Assembly: GCA_963783335.1 (NCBI GenBank)
Contig: CAWAND010000010.1
Span: forward strand, 372,001 to 436,000
Length of the DNA: 64,000 nt
Reading direction: 5' to 3'
DNA from: CAWAND01 sp963783335
Lineage (GTDB): Bacteria; Chloroflexota; Anaerolineae; Anaerolineales; E44-bin32
Shown: in pieces, positions 53,894 through 61,549 of the stretch
Layout: each line of letters starts with the position of its first letter
Numbering within the stretch: position 1 is the first letter of the stretch
The notes under the pieces: model-generated
What the model was told of the DNA's origin: nothing
Databases searched by the model: none
Seen by the model: only the letters and a program-made list of their open reading frames with translations
Made by a program: the position numbers and the translations under genes

Positions 53894-54704
53894 CGTGGCC
53901 GAGCCCTCCCTGCTTGGGCCAACCGAATCCGGCCTGGCCCGGACGCGAAGGATGTACCAGGCATTGACCGCCTCCTTGCCCAGGGACCTGCGCACCATCG
54001 AAGTGGCGATCGGCCTGCACTGGACGGCCGTGGTCGTGGAGGACGGCGGCCGACTGCAATGCGGCTTGGCCTCCACAGTGGCTGCCGAGCACGCGCATGG
54101 TGAAGCGCCGGATGTCGCCCTCGCCGGGCAATTGGTGGACCGGTCACCCGAACAACTGGCCGAGCTGGCCCACGCATCCAGCCCTACCGAACGCGCCGTG
54201 GGCTTGGCCGCCATCAACGCCTCACTCGTGCGCCAGCCCGAGACATGGCAAGAGACCAGTGCAGCCGAGGTTATCGTCCACAAGGGCAAGGACAAGCGCG
54301 TGGCCCTCATCGGTCATTTCCCTTTCATTTCGGAGCTCCGCCAGCAGGTTGGGGAGCTGGTGGTCCTTGAGCTGAACCCCGGGGAAGGCGAGCTGCCCGC
54401 CAGCGCGGCCAAGGATGTGCTCCCCACCTGCTCAGTGGTCGCCATCACGGGGACCACCCTGATCAACGGCACCTTCGGGGACCTGATGGACAGCGTGGTG
54501 CCTGGCGCCTACACTATGCTGCTCGGTCCCAGTTCGCCTTTGAGCGCCGAGTTGTTTGACCATGGGATCGACCTGGTGGCCGGCACGGATGTGGTCCGCA
54601 TCCAGCCGGTCATGCGGGCCATCAAGCAGGGCGCCACCTACCGCCAGATTCACAAACTCGGTACGCGGCTGGTGACGCTGTCGGCGCAAAGCACGTTGGC
54701 ATGA
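53877..54704 (+). CDS. DUF4213/DUF364 heavy-metal-chelation-like protein
   Basis: 275 residues. An N-terminal enolase-fold-like cap (about 35-120) is followed by a Rossmann-like DUF364 domain (about 130-270) with LIGHFPFISELRQ, SVVAITGTTLINGTFGDLMD and MLLGPSSPLSAELFDHGIDLVAG. The family is annotated as putative heavy-metal chelation. It overlaps the NifX-like gene, so the two probably act on the same metal or cofactor. Confidence 0.82.
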   Translation: MSMVADVAEPSLLGPTESGLARTRRMYQALTASLPRDLRTIEVAIGLHWTAVVVEDGGRLQCGLASTVAAEHAHGEAPDVALAGQLVDRSPEQLAELAHASSPTERAVGLAAINASLVRQPETWQETSAAEVIVHKGKDKRVALIGHFPFISELRQQVGELVVLELNPGEGELPASAAKDVLPTCSVVAITGTTLINGTFGDLMDSVVPGAYTMLLGPSSPLSAELFDHGIDLVAGTDVVRIQPVMRAIKQGATYRQIHKLGTRLVTLSAQSTLA

Positions 54705-54750
54705 CGTATTGGTAGCGGATGGATAGTGAAGGCGAAGAAGGAGGTAGACC

Positions 54751-55167
54751 ATGAAGATAGCCGCACGCATTCGTAACAGTCTGGGCAGCCACAAGGTCGT
54801 ACTGGAAACCGCTGGCACCATACATGAGATTTCTATTGACCCGAAAGAATCGGGCTTCGGTTCAAGCGTCAACGGGGGCGAGGCCCTATTCTTTGCTCTG
54901 GCGACGTGCTACTGCAACGACATCTATCGCGAGGCAAAGAAGCGGGATGTCTCGGTCGAACGCGTCGAGGTGGAAGTAGAAGGGGAATTTCCAGCCGAGG
55001 GCGCACCAGCAGAACATGTCTCCTACCGCGCCAGCGTCAAGGCCGATGCCGACGAAGACGCCATCCGCGACCTGATGCGTCACACCGACACGGTGGCTGA
55101 GATTCAAAACAGCCTGCGGGCCGGCATCCCGGTGGAACTGAGCGAGACACACGTCCTTACGACCTAG
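54751..55167 (+). CDS. OsmC family thiol peroxidase-like protein
   Basis: 138 residues, AAGGAGG upstream. OsmC traits: GFGSSVNGGEALFFALATCYCNDIYREA holds the reactive Cys pair region, and VEVEVEGEFPAEGAPAEHV is the beta segment. The Cys-Tyr-Cys spacing is unusual; in classic OsmC/Ohr the two reactive Cys lie far apart, so catalysis as a peroxidase is uncertain. It may protect against organic peroxides or bind a small thiol. Confidence 0.8.
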   Translation: MKIAARIRNSLGSHKVVLETAGTIHEISIDPKESGFGSSVNGGEALFFALATCYCNDIYREAKKRDVSVERVEVEVEGEFPAEGAPAEHVSYRASVKADADEDAIRDLMRHTDTVAEIQNSLRAGIPVELSETHVLTT

Positions 55168-55216
55168 CGGGCCAGCGCCCACAGATCCAGGCGACCAAAA
55201 AGAATCGGCGCCGGTT

Positions 55217-55234
55217 TTGTGAATTTCATCACAA
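55217..55234. promoter_or_regulatory. Rex/CRP-like palindromic operator candidate 6
   Basis: TTGTGAA-TTTC-ATCACAA, one mismatch from the consensus. It lies 80 bases before the -35 of the next promoter and 50 bases after the OsmC stop. Confidence 0.5.
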
Positions 55235-55313
55235 ACGGACTTCGCATGCGTTTTCTAAGCCGGTTGGGCGTCAATGTCGGCACTGAGCTGAGGAGTTCAA
55301 GCAACCGAGAATC

Positions 55314-55342
55314 TTGACGCTCAAATTGTGAGCCCATACAAT
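55314..55342 (+). promoter_or_regulatory. Sigma-70 promoter for the tandem Cys3His genes
   Basis: TTGACG (55314-55319), a 17-base spacer and TACAAT (55337-55342). The predicted start near 55349 coincides with the first stem of the aptamer. Confidence 0.88.
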
Positions 55343-55350
55343 ACGTGCAA

Positions 55351-55425
55351 TGCGATGAGGCTCGCAGGGTCCCCGAAAGCTGGGGCCCGATTGCCAACAA
55401 CGAAGGCTGATGGCCTCTGTCTGGA
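55351..55425 (+). promoter_or_regulatory. Fluoride-riboswitch-like aptamer (second copy)
   Basis: P1: TGCG (55351-55354) with CGCA (55363-55366); its loop ATGAGGCT offers GAGGC (55357-55361) to pair with GCCTC (55413-55417). P2: GCC (55393-55395) with GGC (55405-55407), followed by TGATGGCCTCTG. This matches the crcB motif form that has GATGAGGC and CTGATGGCCTCT. An extra hairpin (GGGTCCCC with GGGGCCC, 55367-55388) lies between P1 and P2, and the usual AAAC there is not clear, so I call it a variant candidate. The paired GCCTC is also the left arm of the terminator that follows. Confidence 0.7.
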
Positions 55426-55454
55426 AACCAACCCGGGCAGAGGCCGTTTTCTTT
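55412..55454 (+). terminator. Riboswitch-controlled terminator
   Basis: GGCCTCTG (55412-55419) pairs with CAGAGGCC (55438-55445) across 18 bases, then GTTTTCTTT. Its left arm is needed for the aptamer pseudoknot, so ligand-bound aptamer would block termination and switch the genes on. The first gene starts 15 bases later. Confidence 0.78.
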
Positions 55455-55469
55455 CGTCGTCAGGAGCCA

Positions 55470-56180
55470 ATGATCGTGGTCAACATTGCCGATGTGCTCG
55501 ATGCCATGCGAGAGCCAGGATGTCCAGTGTGCCAAATCAGCCGGGATCGTGTGACGCGTCACCTCGACCGGCTCCTGTACGAGCTTGTCGGCGACCCGGA
55601 GACCCGCCAACAAATCCGGGCTTCGTTGGGTCTGTGCAACCAGCACGCCTGGCAGCTGCTCTCGTTCCCCAGCAGCCCCGGCTTGGGGATCGCTATCCTG
55701 TACAGAGATGTTCTGCAGGAACTGGCAACGGCCTTGCACGACCCTTCCCCTGCCCACCAGCGCACCGGTCTGGCAAACGCTCTGACCGGCCACCAGGGAC
55801 GGGAGTCCGGGCCGCCCAGGTTGCCTTCGCCCGAGGAGGCCTGTCCGGTTTGCGAGTACCGAGACCAAATCGAAGCCAGGGCGCTGGGCGCCCTGCTGGA
55901 GGCGCTCGGCGAACAAGGCTCACAAGCCGAAACGACCCTTGGGCAATCCCAAGGGCTGTGTTGGGCACACCTCCGTCTGGCGCTGTCGATCGAGGCCCCC
56001 AATGCGGCCCATGATTTCCTGCTGCGCGACGCACGTCGGCGCGTCGAAGATCTCGACAAAGCCCTCGCCGAGTACATCCGCCACTTCGACTACCAGCACG
56101 CACAAACTCCAGCCGGAAGCTGGAAAGGCGCAGCACGCCGCATCCTTGCCTTCATTCATGCGGAGCCGGGGGTGCGATGA
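55470..56180 (+). CDS. DUF6062-like protein with two Cys3His modules
   Basis: 236 residues. Two modules: C18-x2-C21-x(34)-C56-x2-H59 (GCPVCQ and GLCNQH), and a second CPVC with 35 residues before GLCWAH. Each module offers three Cys and one His, suited to zinc or an Fe-S cluster. The remainder is helical with no signal peptide or membrane segment. CAGGAG stands close to the ATG; GTG 55476 has better spacing. Its stop overlaps the next gene's ATG. Under the fluoride-aptamer-like leader. The family has no known function. Confidence 0.75.
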   Translation: MIVVNIADVLDAMREPGCPVCQISRDRVTRHLDRLLYELVGDPETRQQIRASLGLCNQHAWQLLSFPSSPGLGIAILYRDVLQELATALHDPSPAHQRTGLANALTGHQGRESGPPRLPSPEEACPVCEYRDQIEARALGALLEALGEQGSQAETTLGQSQGLCWAHLRLALSIEAPNAAHDFLLRDARRRVEDLDKALAEYIRHFDYQHAQTPAGSWKGAARRILAFIHAEPGVR

Positions 56181-56938
56181 GCCTGGGACTGGTGGAGGTG
56201 GGCCTTAGACGGGCCCTGGCTCAAGACGGCTGCCCCATCTGCCGAATTCAGGCTGATGCGGAAGCACGCTATCTGCGCTTTTTGCTGTGGGAGAGCGTCA
56301 ATGATGCATCGACCCAAATCCGCATCATCGACAGCCTTGGGTTTTGCCCGATCCACGCTCGCCAGGCGGCCCAGATGGAGCAAGAGATGTTCAACGACGC
56401 CATGGGGAACGCCATCATCTACGAGCACCTGGTGCAGGTGGTGATAGAGCGGATTAACTCGTACCTGGGCAATTCGGCCAAGGCGAGACCCTCCCGCTGG
56501 CTGGGTCTGGCCGATCGTGTTCGACCCCTAAGGTCCAAGCTCACACCTGCCAGCGATCTCACCCCTAACCAGCCGTGCCGCGTATGTCAGGCTGGCAAGT
56601 CCTCAGCGGATCTCAGCCTGAAAGCCCTGCTGCGCGGGCTGCCGACCGATGGTGAACTTCGATCCCTCTTCGAGGCCTCCGAAGGCCTGTGCTTGCGCCA
56701 TGTGCGAGGCACGTGGGAGCTTGCCCCCCATGATGAATTGCAGGGGTTGACCTACCTGCTGAGCCGAACAGCCGAGAGGTTGAAACCGCTTGCCAATTCG
56801 CTCACCGGCTACGTTGACAAGCACGCATGGGAGCGGCGCCATGAAGCGATGGACCCGTCCGAAGCGGAATCCGTAATGCAGTCTCTGGCCTTTTTTGCGG
56901 GTACGCAACCGAAAGGGGAGTCGGGGCCGCCCGGCTAG
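56177..56938 (+). CDS. Second DUF6062-like protein with two Cys3His modules
   Basis: 253 residues, ATGA overlap with the previous gene. Modules: C19-x2-C22-x(34)-C57-x2-H60 (GCPICR, GFCPIH), and CRVC with 34 residues before GLCLRH. Spacing and flanking residues (a Gly plus Leu or Phe before the last pair) match the other protein, so the two are paralogues that arose by duplication of one unit, four modules in all. The C-terminus is charged. Probably a heteromeric metal-binding pair; reaction unknown. Confidence 0.75.
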   Translation: MSLGLVEVGLRRALAQDGCPICRIQADAEARYLRFLLWESVNDASTQIRIIDSLGFCPIHARQAAQMEQEMFNDAMGNAIIYEHLVQVVIERINSYLGNSAKARPSRWLGLADRVRPLRSKLTPASDLTPNQPCRVCQAGKSSADLSLKALLRGLPTDGELRSLFEASEGLCLRHVRGTWELAPHDELQGLTYLLSRTAERLKPLANSLTGYVDKHAWERRHEAMDPSEAESVMQSLAFFAGTQPKGESGPPG

Positions 56939-56972
56939 GTTACGGGAGCTCACCCTGGCGGAAATCTGAGGC

Positions 56973-57755
56973 CTAGGTAACTCGAAACAGCAGACCCACG
57001 ATGTACCCCACCAAGGCACTGAGCGTGCCAATGACTGCCATCTCCAGGCCGCTGCGGCCGGGCCGGCCGACAGTGATGCGGGCCTTGTAGACACCCACCA
57101 CGAAGAGGGTCAAGGCGGAAACCACGATCGACGTGACCATCCCGACGCCCACCGGCACGAACACAAACGGTGCCAGCGGGATTACGGAGCCGATGATGGC
57201 CGCCAGTCCCACGATCCAGGCCGAATGGAAGGGATGGCCGGAATCCATCGGCTGAAGCTGGTGTTCCTCGGCCATCATCACCGCCACCCACGTGTCGGGG
57301 TCGGCGGTGATCGTCTCCACGATATGCCCCAGAAGCGGGTCTTCAAATCCTTTGGAGGCATAGATTCGGCGGATCTCGTCCCGCTCGACCGTAGGAGCGT
57401 GACGGATGTGTCGGTATTCGCGTTGGCGCTCGCTCTCGTAGAACGACTGCTCGGCGCGCTTGGATGTGAAAGCCACGGCCGCCATGGACACCGATTCGGC
57501 GAAAGTCGCCGCCAGGCCGGCTGCCAGCACGATGCGCGTGTCCGATGTGGCCGCCGCCACCCCCAGGATCACTCCCAGGACGTTCACCAAACCATCCTGC
57601 CCTCCGAGGATGACATCCGAGAGGCCAAAGGATGCCTTGTGGGGATCACCGGTCTGATGGTGGTCGAGTTCCTCGGCCAGCACTGACGGAGAATCGACGA
57701 ATTGTGACTCGCTTGGCAACGCATTCTCCGACCTAGCGATCATCTTTTGTGCCAC
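56973..57755 (-). CDS. VIT1/CCC1-family iron/manganese transporter
   Basis: 260 residues with about five membrane segments. FGLSDVILGGQDGLVNVLGVI and GLAATFAESVSMAAVAFTSKRAEQ are the family core; the cytosolic EYRHIRHAPTVERDEIRRIYASKG and MMAEEHQL carry the metal-binding Glu. The last helices read VSALTLFVVGVYKARITVG. It moves Fe2+ or Mn2+ out of the cytoplasm. Its ATG follows directly on the TrmB stop, so the regulator likely controls it. Confidence 0.9.
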   Translation of the reverse strand: MAQKMIARSENALPSESQFVDSPSVLAEELDHHQTGDPHKASFGLSDVILGGQDGLVNVLGVILGVAAATSDTRIVLAAGLAATFAESVSMAAVAFTSKRAEQSFYESERQREYRHIRHAPTVERDEIRRIYASKGFEDPLLGHIVETITADPDTWVAVMMAEEHQLQPMDSGHPFHSAWIVGLAAIIGSVIPLAPFVFVPVGVGMVTSIVVSALTLFVVGVYKARITVGRPGRSGLEMAVIGTLSALVGYIVGLLFRVT

Positions 57756-58559
57756 TCAGGCCTCCTTGGCTTGCAGTTCACGGAAGATGCCCTGGGCCGC
57801 TGGATCGAGCGCTTGGAAGAGATCCTCGCCGAGTCGCTGCACCAGCTGCTGCGCCAACAACTCCATCCACACGAACTGCCGGGCGATCAACACCAGGTTG
57901 TCGTCTTTGGTGACGGTGGCGCTTACGTCGCCGCTGGTGTCGGCGATCAACGCCTGAACTTGATCGGCTTCGACCAGCGCGATGTGGGTCAGCTGCTGCA
58001 GCTCGCTTTCGACACTCGGGTGGCGGGCGACCTCGCCCACCTCGAGTGAGCCCTGGCCGGTGAGCAGTGCCCGCACTCTCACCCCGCGCGCCGCCGCCTG
58101 CACCACAACCTCACGCAGCGCCTCCAGCTCGGGATCCGGCAGGACCAGGAACAGCTCGCCGGCGCAGGCCTCCACCATGCTCAGCATGTATGCGCGCACC
58201 GAGTCCGCACCCTGGATGCGCCACAACCGTTCGGCCGCCACCGGCCGGTCGACTTCGGCCAGGCCGGCGCGGAGCGATCCGACCAGGCGACGCTGCTCAC
58301 GCTCGTATCCCTCAAGCAGCATGTCTGGCGGCAGAGGGCGGTACAAGGTGGCTCGTCCTGTTTTCGTCGACAGGACAGCGCCTCGATTGTCCAATCGGCC
58401 GAGCGCTTCATAGACCATCGAGCGCGGCACGCCGGAGGCCTTGCTGATCTGGTAGCCGGTGGCCGGGCTTTCCTTCAGCAAAGCAAGGTAGACCCGGGCC
58501 TCGTATTCGGTGAGCCCGAGATCCATCAAATCAGACTGTAATCGCCGTATGGAAGTCAT
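57756..58559 (-). CDS. TrmB family transcriptional regulator
   Basis: 267 residues. The N-terminal winged helix reads MDLGLTEYEARVYLALLKE, then YQISKASGVPRSMVYEALGRL. The C-terminal domain (about 110-250) resembles the TrmB regulatory/PLD-like half. TrmB proteins usually sense sugars, but in this case the coupled gene is a metal transporter, so the ligand may differ. First gene of a two-gene operon. Confidence 0.88.
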   Translation of the reverse strand: MTSIRRLQSDLMDLGLTEYEARVYLALLKESPATGYQISKASGVPRSMVYEALGRLDNRGAVLSTKTGRATLYRPLPPDMLLEGYEREQRRLVGSLRAGLAEVDRPVAAERLWRIQGADSVRAYMLSMVEACAGELFLVLPDPELEALREVVVQAAARGVRVRALLTGQGSLEVGEVARHPSVESELQQLTHIALVEADQVQALIADTSGDVSATVTKDDNLVLIARQFVWMELLAQQLVQRLGEDLFQALDPAAQGIFRELQAKEA

Positions 58560-58612
58560 AGTGATCCTATTCCGAACTACTTAGGTCATTATCCTCGGCG
58601 CAGCACATATCG

Positions 58613-59863
58613 TCAAGAGGCGGGACGAACCTTCGCCCCCACCGGCGGGCGCCATCGCCGGTAGAGGGCAATAGCTGGAAGCAGGGCCCCGGCGCTGGCC
58701 ATGAGCGCAGCCCGAATCGAAAACGCGCTCCCGAGCCAGCCAATGACGGGCCCTCCCCCCACCTGCCCCAGGGCGTCCATTTGGCCGGCCATCGAGAGGA
58801 CGGTTGCCCGCAGATCCGAGCGCAGGCTGCGGTTCATCCAGGTCTGGATCAGGGGCACCGCGAGGGCCCGGCTCACCCGCACACCGAGCGTCCCGACCAG
58901 CGCCAACCCGAAGCCGTTCGCCAGGCCGAACACCAGGGTGCCTATGGCCGTGACCGCCACGAGCAGGCTCAGGGTCCTGGCAACGGCCCGCGTGTCTTCC
59001 AACTCGACGCGCTCTTCCATCAGCCGCGCCCCGAGCGCCGCCGCCAGCGAAACCAACAGATTGATGCCAGCCAGCCAGGCCACAGGTTCCAGTCCACCCA
59101 AGCCGGGAAAACCGACTTCGCGCACCCAGTGGGCCGTTCGCAGCCGGTCGAATCCTTCGCTGGCCCCGCCAGTCAGAATCGCCACGCCGAACAACAGACG
59201 CAGCGCCGGATGCCGGGCGACAAAGTGCACGCCGTCTCTCAGGGAGTCCCTCATGGCCGCCAGCGGGCCTTTCTGACCAGTGTCCACGGGCCTGAAACCC
59301 GTCTCTGGCATGCGGGCAGCCAGCAGCGCTGTGAGGGCCAGGAACAACGCTCCGCTGATGAGGAGCGGCCAGGCCAGCTTCATACTGCCGATGATCACGG
59401 CCATCAGAATCCCGGCCACACTGGCGATATTGGAAAGCTGCGTTTCACGCAAGAAGAGCGGGGCGGCACGTGTCTCGCCGATCTCATCCACCACCCAAGC
59501 CGTGGTGGCCCCACTGGTGAACGTGTAGCCCACGCCCCAGATCACCTGTGAAAACGCGATCCAACCGAAGACGGGGAACGCACCTTGGACCAGGAAGCTC
59601 ACTCCGGTCAGCGCCAGACCAACCAGGACCGACAACCGCCGGCTGACAGCGTCCGCCACCAGACCGGTAGGCACTTCGAAGAGCAGGATCGTGCCCTCCA
59701 GCACACTGCCGATAAGGACCAACTCCAATGGAGTCAGGCCGGCGGTGGACACCTGATAGATCAGATTCACGGTGAAGGCCAGGCTGAAAAACAGTGACTG
59801 GGCAGCGTTTAGAAACAAGTATGTGAACGCCGGTTCCCACCGGCGTCCCAAGAAAGCAGACAT
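58613..59863 (-). CDS. MFS transporter
   Basis: 416 residues from ATG 59863 (GAGG 5 bases ahead; the ATG at 59875 has its GGAG too close). Twelve membrane segments. The TM2-3 loop GLVADAVSRRLSVLVGLALT is the MFS motif A (G-x3-D-x2-S-R-R), VFGWIAFSQVIWGVGYTFTSG is typical of multidrug efflux. The substrate is not known. A 17-codon leader ORF with a competing stem lies in its long leader, suggesting regulation by translation stalling. Confidence 0.85.
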   Translation of the reverse strand: MSAFLGRRWEPAFTYLFLNAAQSLFFSLAFTVNLIYQVSTAGLTPLELVLIGSVLEGTILLFEVPTGLVADAVSRRLSVLVGLALTGVSFLVQGAFPVFGWIAFSQVIWGVGYTFTSGATTAWVVDEIGETRAAPLFLRETQLSNIASVAGILMAVIIGSMKLAWPLLISGALFLALTALLAARMPETGFRPVDTGQKGPLAAMRDSLRDGVHFVARHPALRLLFGVAILTGGASEGFDRLRTAHWVREVGFPGLGGLEPVAWLAGINLLVSLAAALGARLMEERVELEDTRAVARTLSLLVAVTAIGTLVFGLANGFGLALVGTLGVRVSRALAVPLIQTWMNRSLRSDLRATVLSMAGQMDALGQVGGGPVIGWLGSAFSIRAALMASAGALLPAIALYRRWRPPVGAKVRPAS

Positions 59864-60030
59864 GATGCCTCGCATCTCCGGCGGCAGGCGCCGGAAAGAG
59901 AACGCTCAACGATTGAGAAGCTTGGAGGGTGTGGAGGAGCGGATGGGGTGCGTCAGCTGCCGAGGTAGCTCAGCCGACGGATGGAGAAACCAGTCCGACT
60001 TGGCGCAAGGATACGGCTGTTGTACGCGCC

Positions 60031-60079
60031 GAGCGCTAGCCAGAAGGCCCGCGCTGGGCGAAGGTCAGACTAGGCGCTC
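60031..60079 (-). promoter_or_regulatory. Candidate attenuator stem in the MFS leader
   Basis: On the minus strand GAGCGCCTAG (60079-60070, the last leader codons) pairs with CTAGCGCTC (60039-60031), one bulged C, around 30 bases. A ribosome at the leader stop would open it. No T run follows, so an effect on the MFS ribosome site would need a further fold. Confidence 0.45.
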
Positions 60080-60123
60080 CCGAGACCACACGCGAGAACG
60101 TGCTCGAGGTTAGCTGTTGACAT
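60070..60123 (-). CDS. Candidate leader peptide upstream of the MFS gene
   Basis: A 17-codon ORF: MSTANLEHVLACGLGSA, then TAG. GGGAGG stands 7 bases before its ATG, a stronger ribosome site than the MFS gene has. TACAAT (60160-60155, minus strand) is a likely -10 25 bases earlier, though no good -35 is seen. The MFS gene begins 207 bases past the stop. The size, position and overlap with a stem suggest a stalling leader like those of drug-resistance genes. Confidence 0.45.
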   Translation of the reverse strand: MSTANLEHVLACGLGSA

Positions 60124-60199
60124 GATTCCGCCTCCCGATTTCATGCGATGCCAGATTGTACACCCAGTTCCGGTGGGATGTTGCCGGGTTAGCTGATGC

Positions 60200-61342
60200 T
60201 CAGGGTGCCGCATCGAGTCTCATCGATTCCGGCTGCCCACCGGGACCAACAGACCAGAAAGACTCCCCGGGAACATTCCAGCCAATCAGCCCCATCGTCT
60301 CACCCACAAAGCGGCCATCCGCCAGGCGCTGCTCGCCCCGGTCAATGCGATAGACGACCACGCCGGTGGGACCGCCCATGAGCGGGCCGTGGTCCGGATT
60401 GGTGCTCTGGGAGTTCACCAACAGATAGTTGCCGTTCGGAAACCAAAACACCTCCGGGATGGGCAGGCCCCCCCACCATGACTCGGCTGCTGCCGGATCA
60501 AGACCAAGATCGAAGACCCGGGAGCCATCCGCCCGCGCCAAGATCAAGCGGCTCTCTTGTCCGCCCCACAGCGAGAAGAGCACTTCCTGGCTGTCCGCCG
60601 ACCAGGCCGGCCGATCTGTAATGCTGCCCACGCCGCCCTTGTCGGCATCCGACAGCGCTACTTCTTGAGCGTCAGCCACCGTGACGACGAACAGGCCGGG
60701 ATCCGCCTTGAGTTCGTAGCCTGTCTCGCGCGTGAAGGCCACCGCCTGCCCGGATGGGGCCACGGACCAGGTGAAACTGACATCGCTGGCCAGGAGACGG
60801 TCTTCGCCGTCTTCAGTTCGCCAACGCAGCTCGTAGCTGGCCGGCGTGGCCAGGATATAGGCGAATGATGTGCCGTCCGGACCCCACTCCGCCTCTACCA
60901 CGTTGTCGGCAAACACCTGGGTCACTTGGCCGGTTCCCAGGTCAAGAATTGACAAGTCACTGACCGAAGCGTTGCCTGGGCCGGCGCCGTGGTCCCCGAA
61001 TTCGGCCGCCATCAAAATGCGATTGGACTGCGGACTGTAGCCATAGTACTCGCCCATACTCGCCGGCAGCCGGATCAATCTCGGCGGCCCCGGGGAAAGC
61101 TGCCACAAGCTATCTCCGCTGCAGCCGAAGCATGTCCAGAGTTCGCGTGTCTCCGGGATCGCAGTGGCCGTCGCCGGCGGCGCAGTCGCTGCCGGGCTCG
61201 GCGCCAACGCCGTCAAGGTGGCTGCCACCGCCGTCCCCAGCTCTTCGGGCGTAGATTCAGCCGGCGCCGCCGGCGATCCACAGCCCGCCAAGACCACAAG
61301 CGAGATGCCTACCAAGAGAAGATATCGCTTCGTTGAACACAT
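60200..61342 (-). CDS. Lipoprotein with a TolB/WD40-like propeller
   Basis: 380 residues from ATG 61342. A lipoprotein signal with lipobox LAGC (about residues 18-21) is followed by a Pro/Ala/Thr-rich linker to about 65. The remaining domain holds repeats such as VEAEWGPDGTSFAYILATP, FTWSVAPSGQAVAFTRETG and RPAWSADSQEVLFSLWGG, the pattern of TolB/PD40 propeller blades. It is anchored at the outer face of the membrane. Function unknown. Confidence 0.75.
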   Translation of the reverse strand: MCSTKRYLLLVGISLVVLAGCGSPAAPAESTPEELGTAVAATLTALAPSPAATAPPATATAIPETRELWTCFGCSGDSLWQLSPGPPRLIRLPASMGEYYGYSPQSNRILMAAEFGDHGAGPGNASVSDLSILDLGTGQVTQVFADNVVEAEWGPDGTSFAYILATPASYELRWRTEDGEDRLLASDVSFTWSVAPSGQAVAFTRETGYELKADPGLFVVTVADAQEVALSDADKGGVGSITDRPAWSADSQEVLFSLWGGQESRLILARADGSRVFDLGLDPAAAESWWGGLPIPEVFWFPNGNYLLVNSQSTNPDHGPLMGGPTGVVVYRIDRGEQRLADGRFVGETMGLIGWNVPGESFWSVGPGGQPESMRLDAAP

Positions 61343-61481
61343 TCGAAACTCCCGGCAAATTGGCGACAAGCGATCGCAGGTTGTTTGTACAGCATATGAA
61401 TGGGGCCCCAGTGCGTGGCGATTATACCTTCTGGCAATTCGACATACAGCACGCATTTGCACCTTATCCAATGAGGCACAC

Positions 61482-61510
61482 TTGACTCACGAGCAAGCCT
61501 ACGGTATTCT
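61482..61510 (+). promoter_or_regulatory. Sigma-70 promoter of the TetR gene
   Basis: TTGACT (61482-61487), a 17-base spacer, TATTCT (61505-61510); start near 61517, 33 bases before the TetR ATG. Confidence 0.8.
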
Positions 61511-61549
61511 AGAAGCGACCGTTCGGTCTCTTTTCCATCGAGGTTTTGC

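Noticed and set aside
55406..55430. Hammerhead-ribozyme-like CTGATGG and GAAAC
   Set aside because: The connecting segment does not form stem II and the third helix is missing; the fluoride-aptamer fold explains the same bases better.
59960..60050. tRNA-like GAGGTAGCTCAG segment
   Set aside because: Only a D-arm-like stretch is present; no anticodon arm, T-arm or acceptor pairing can be folded.
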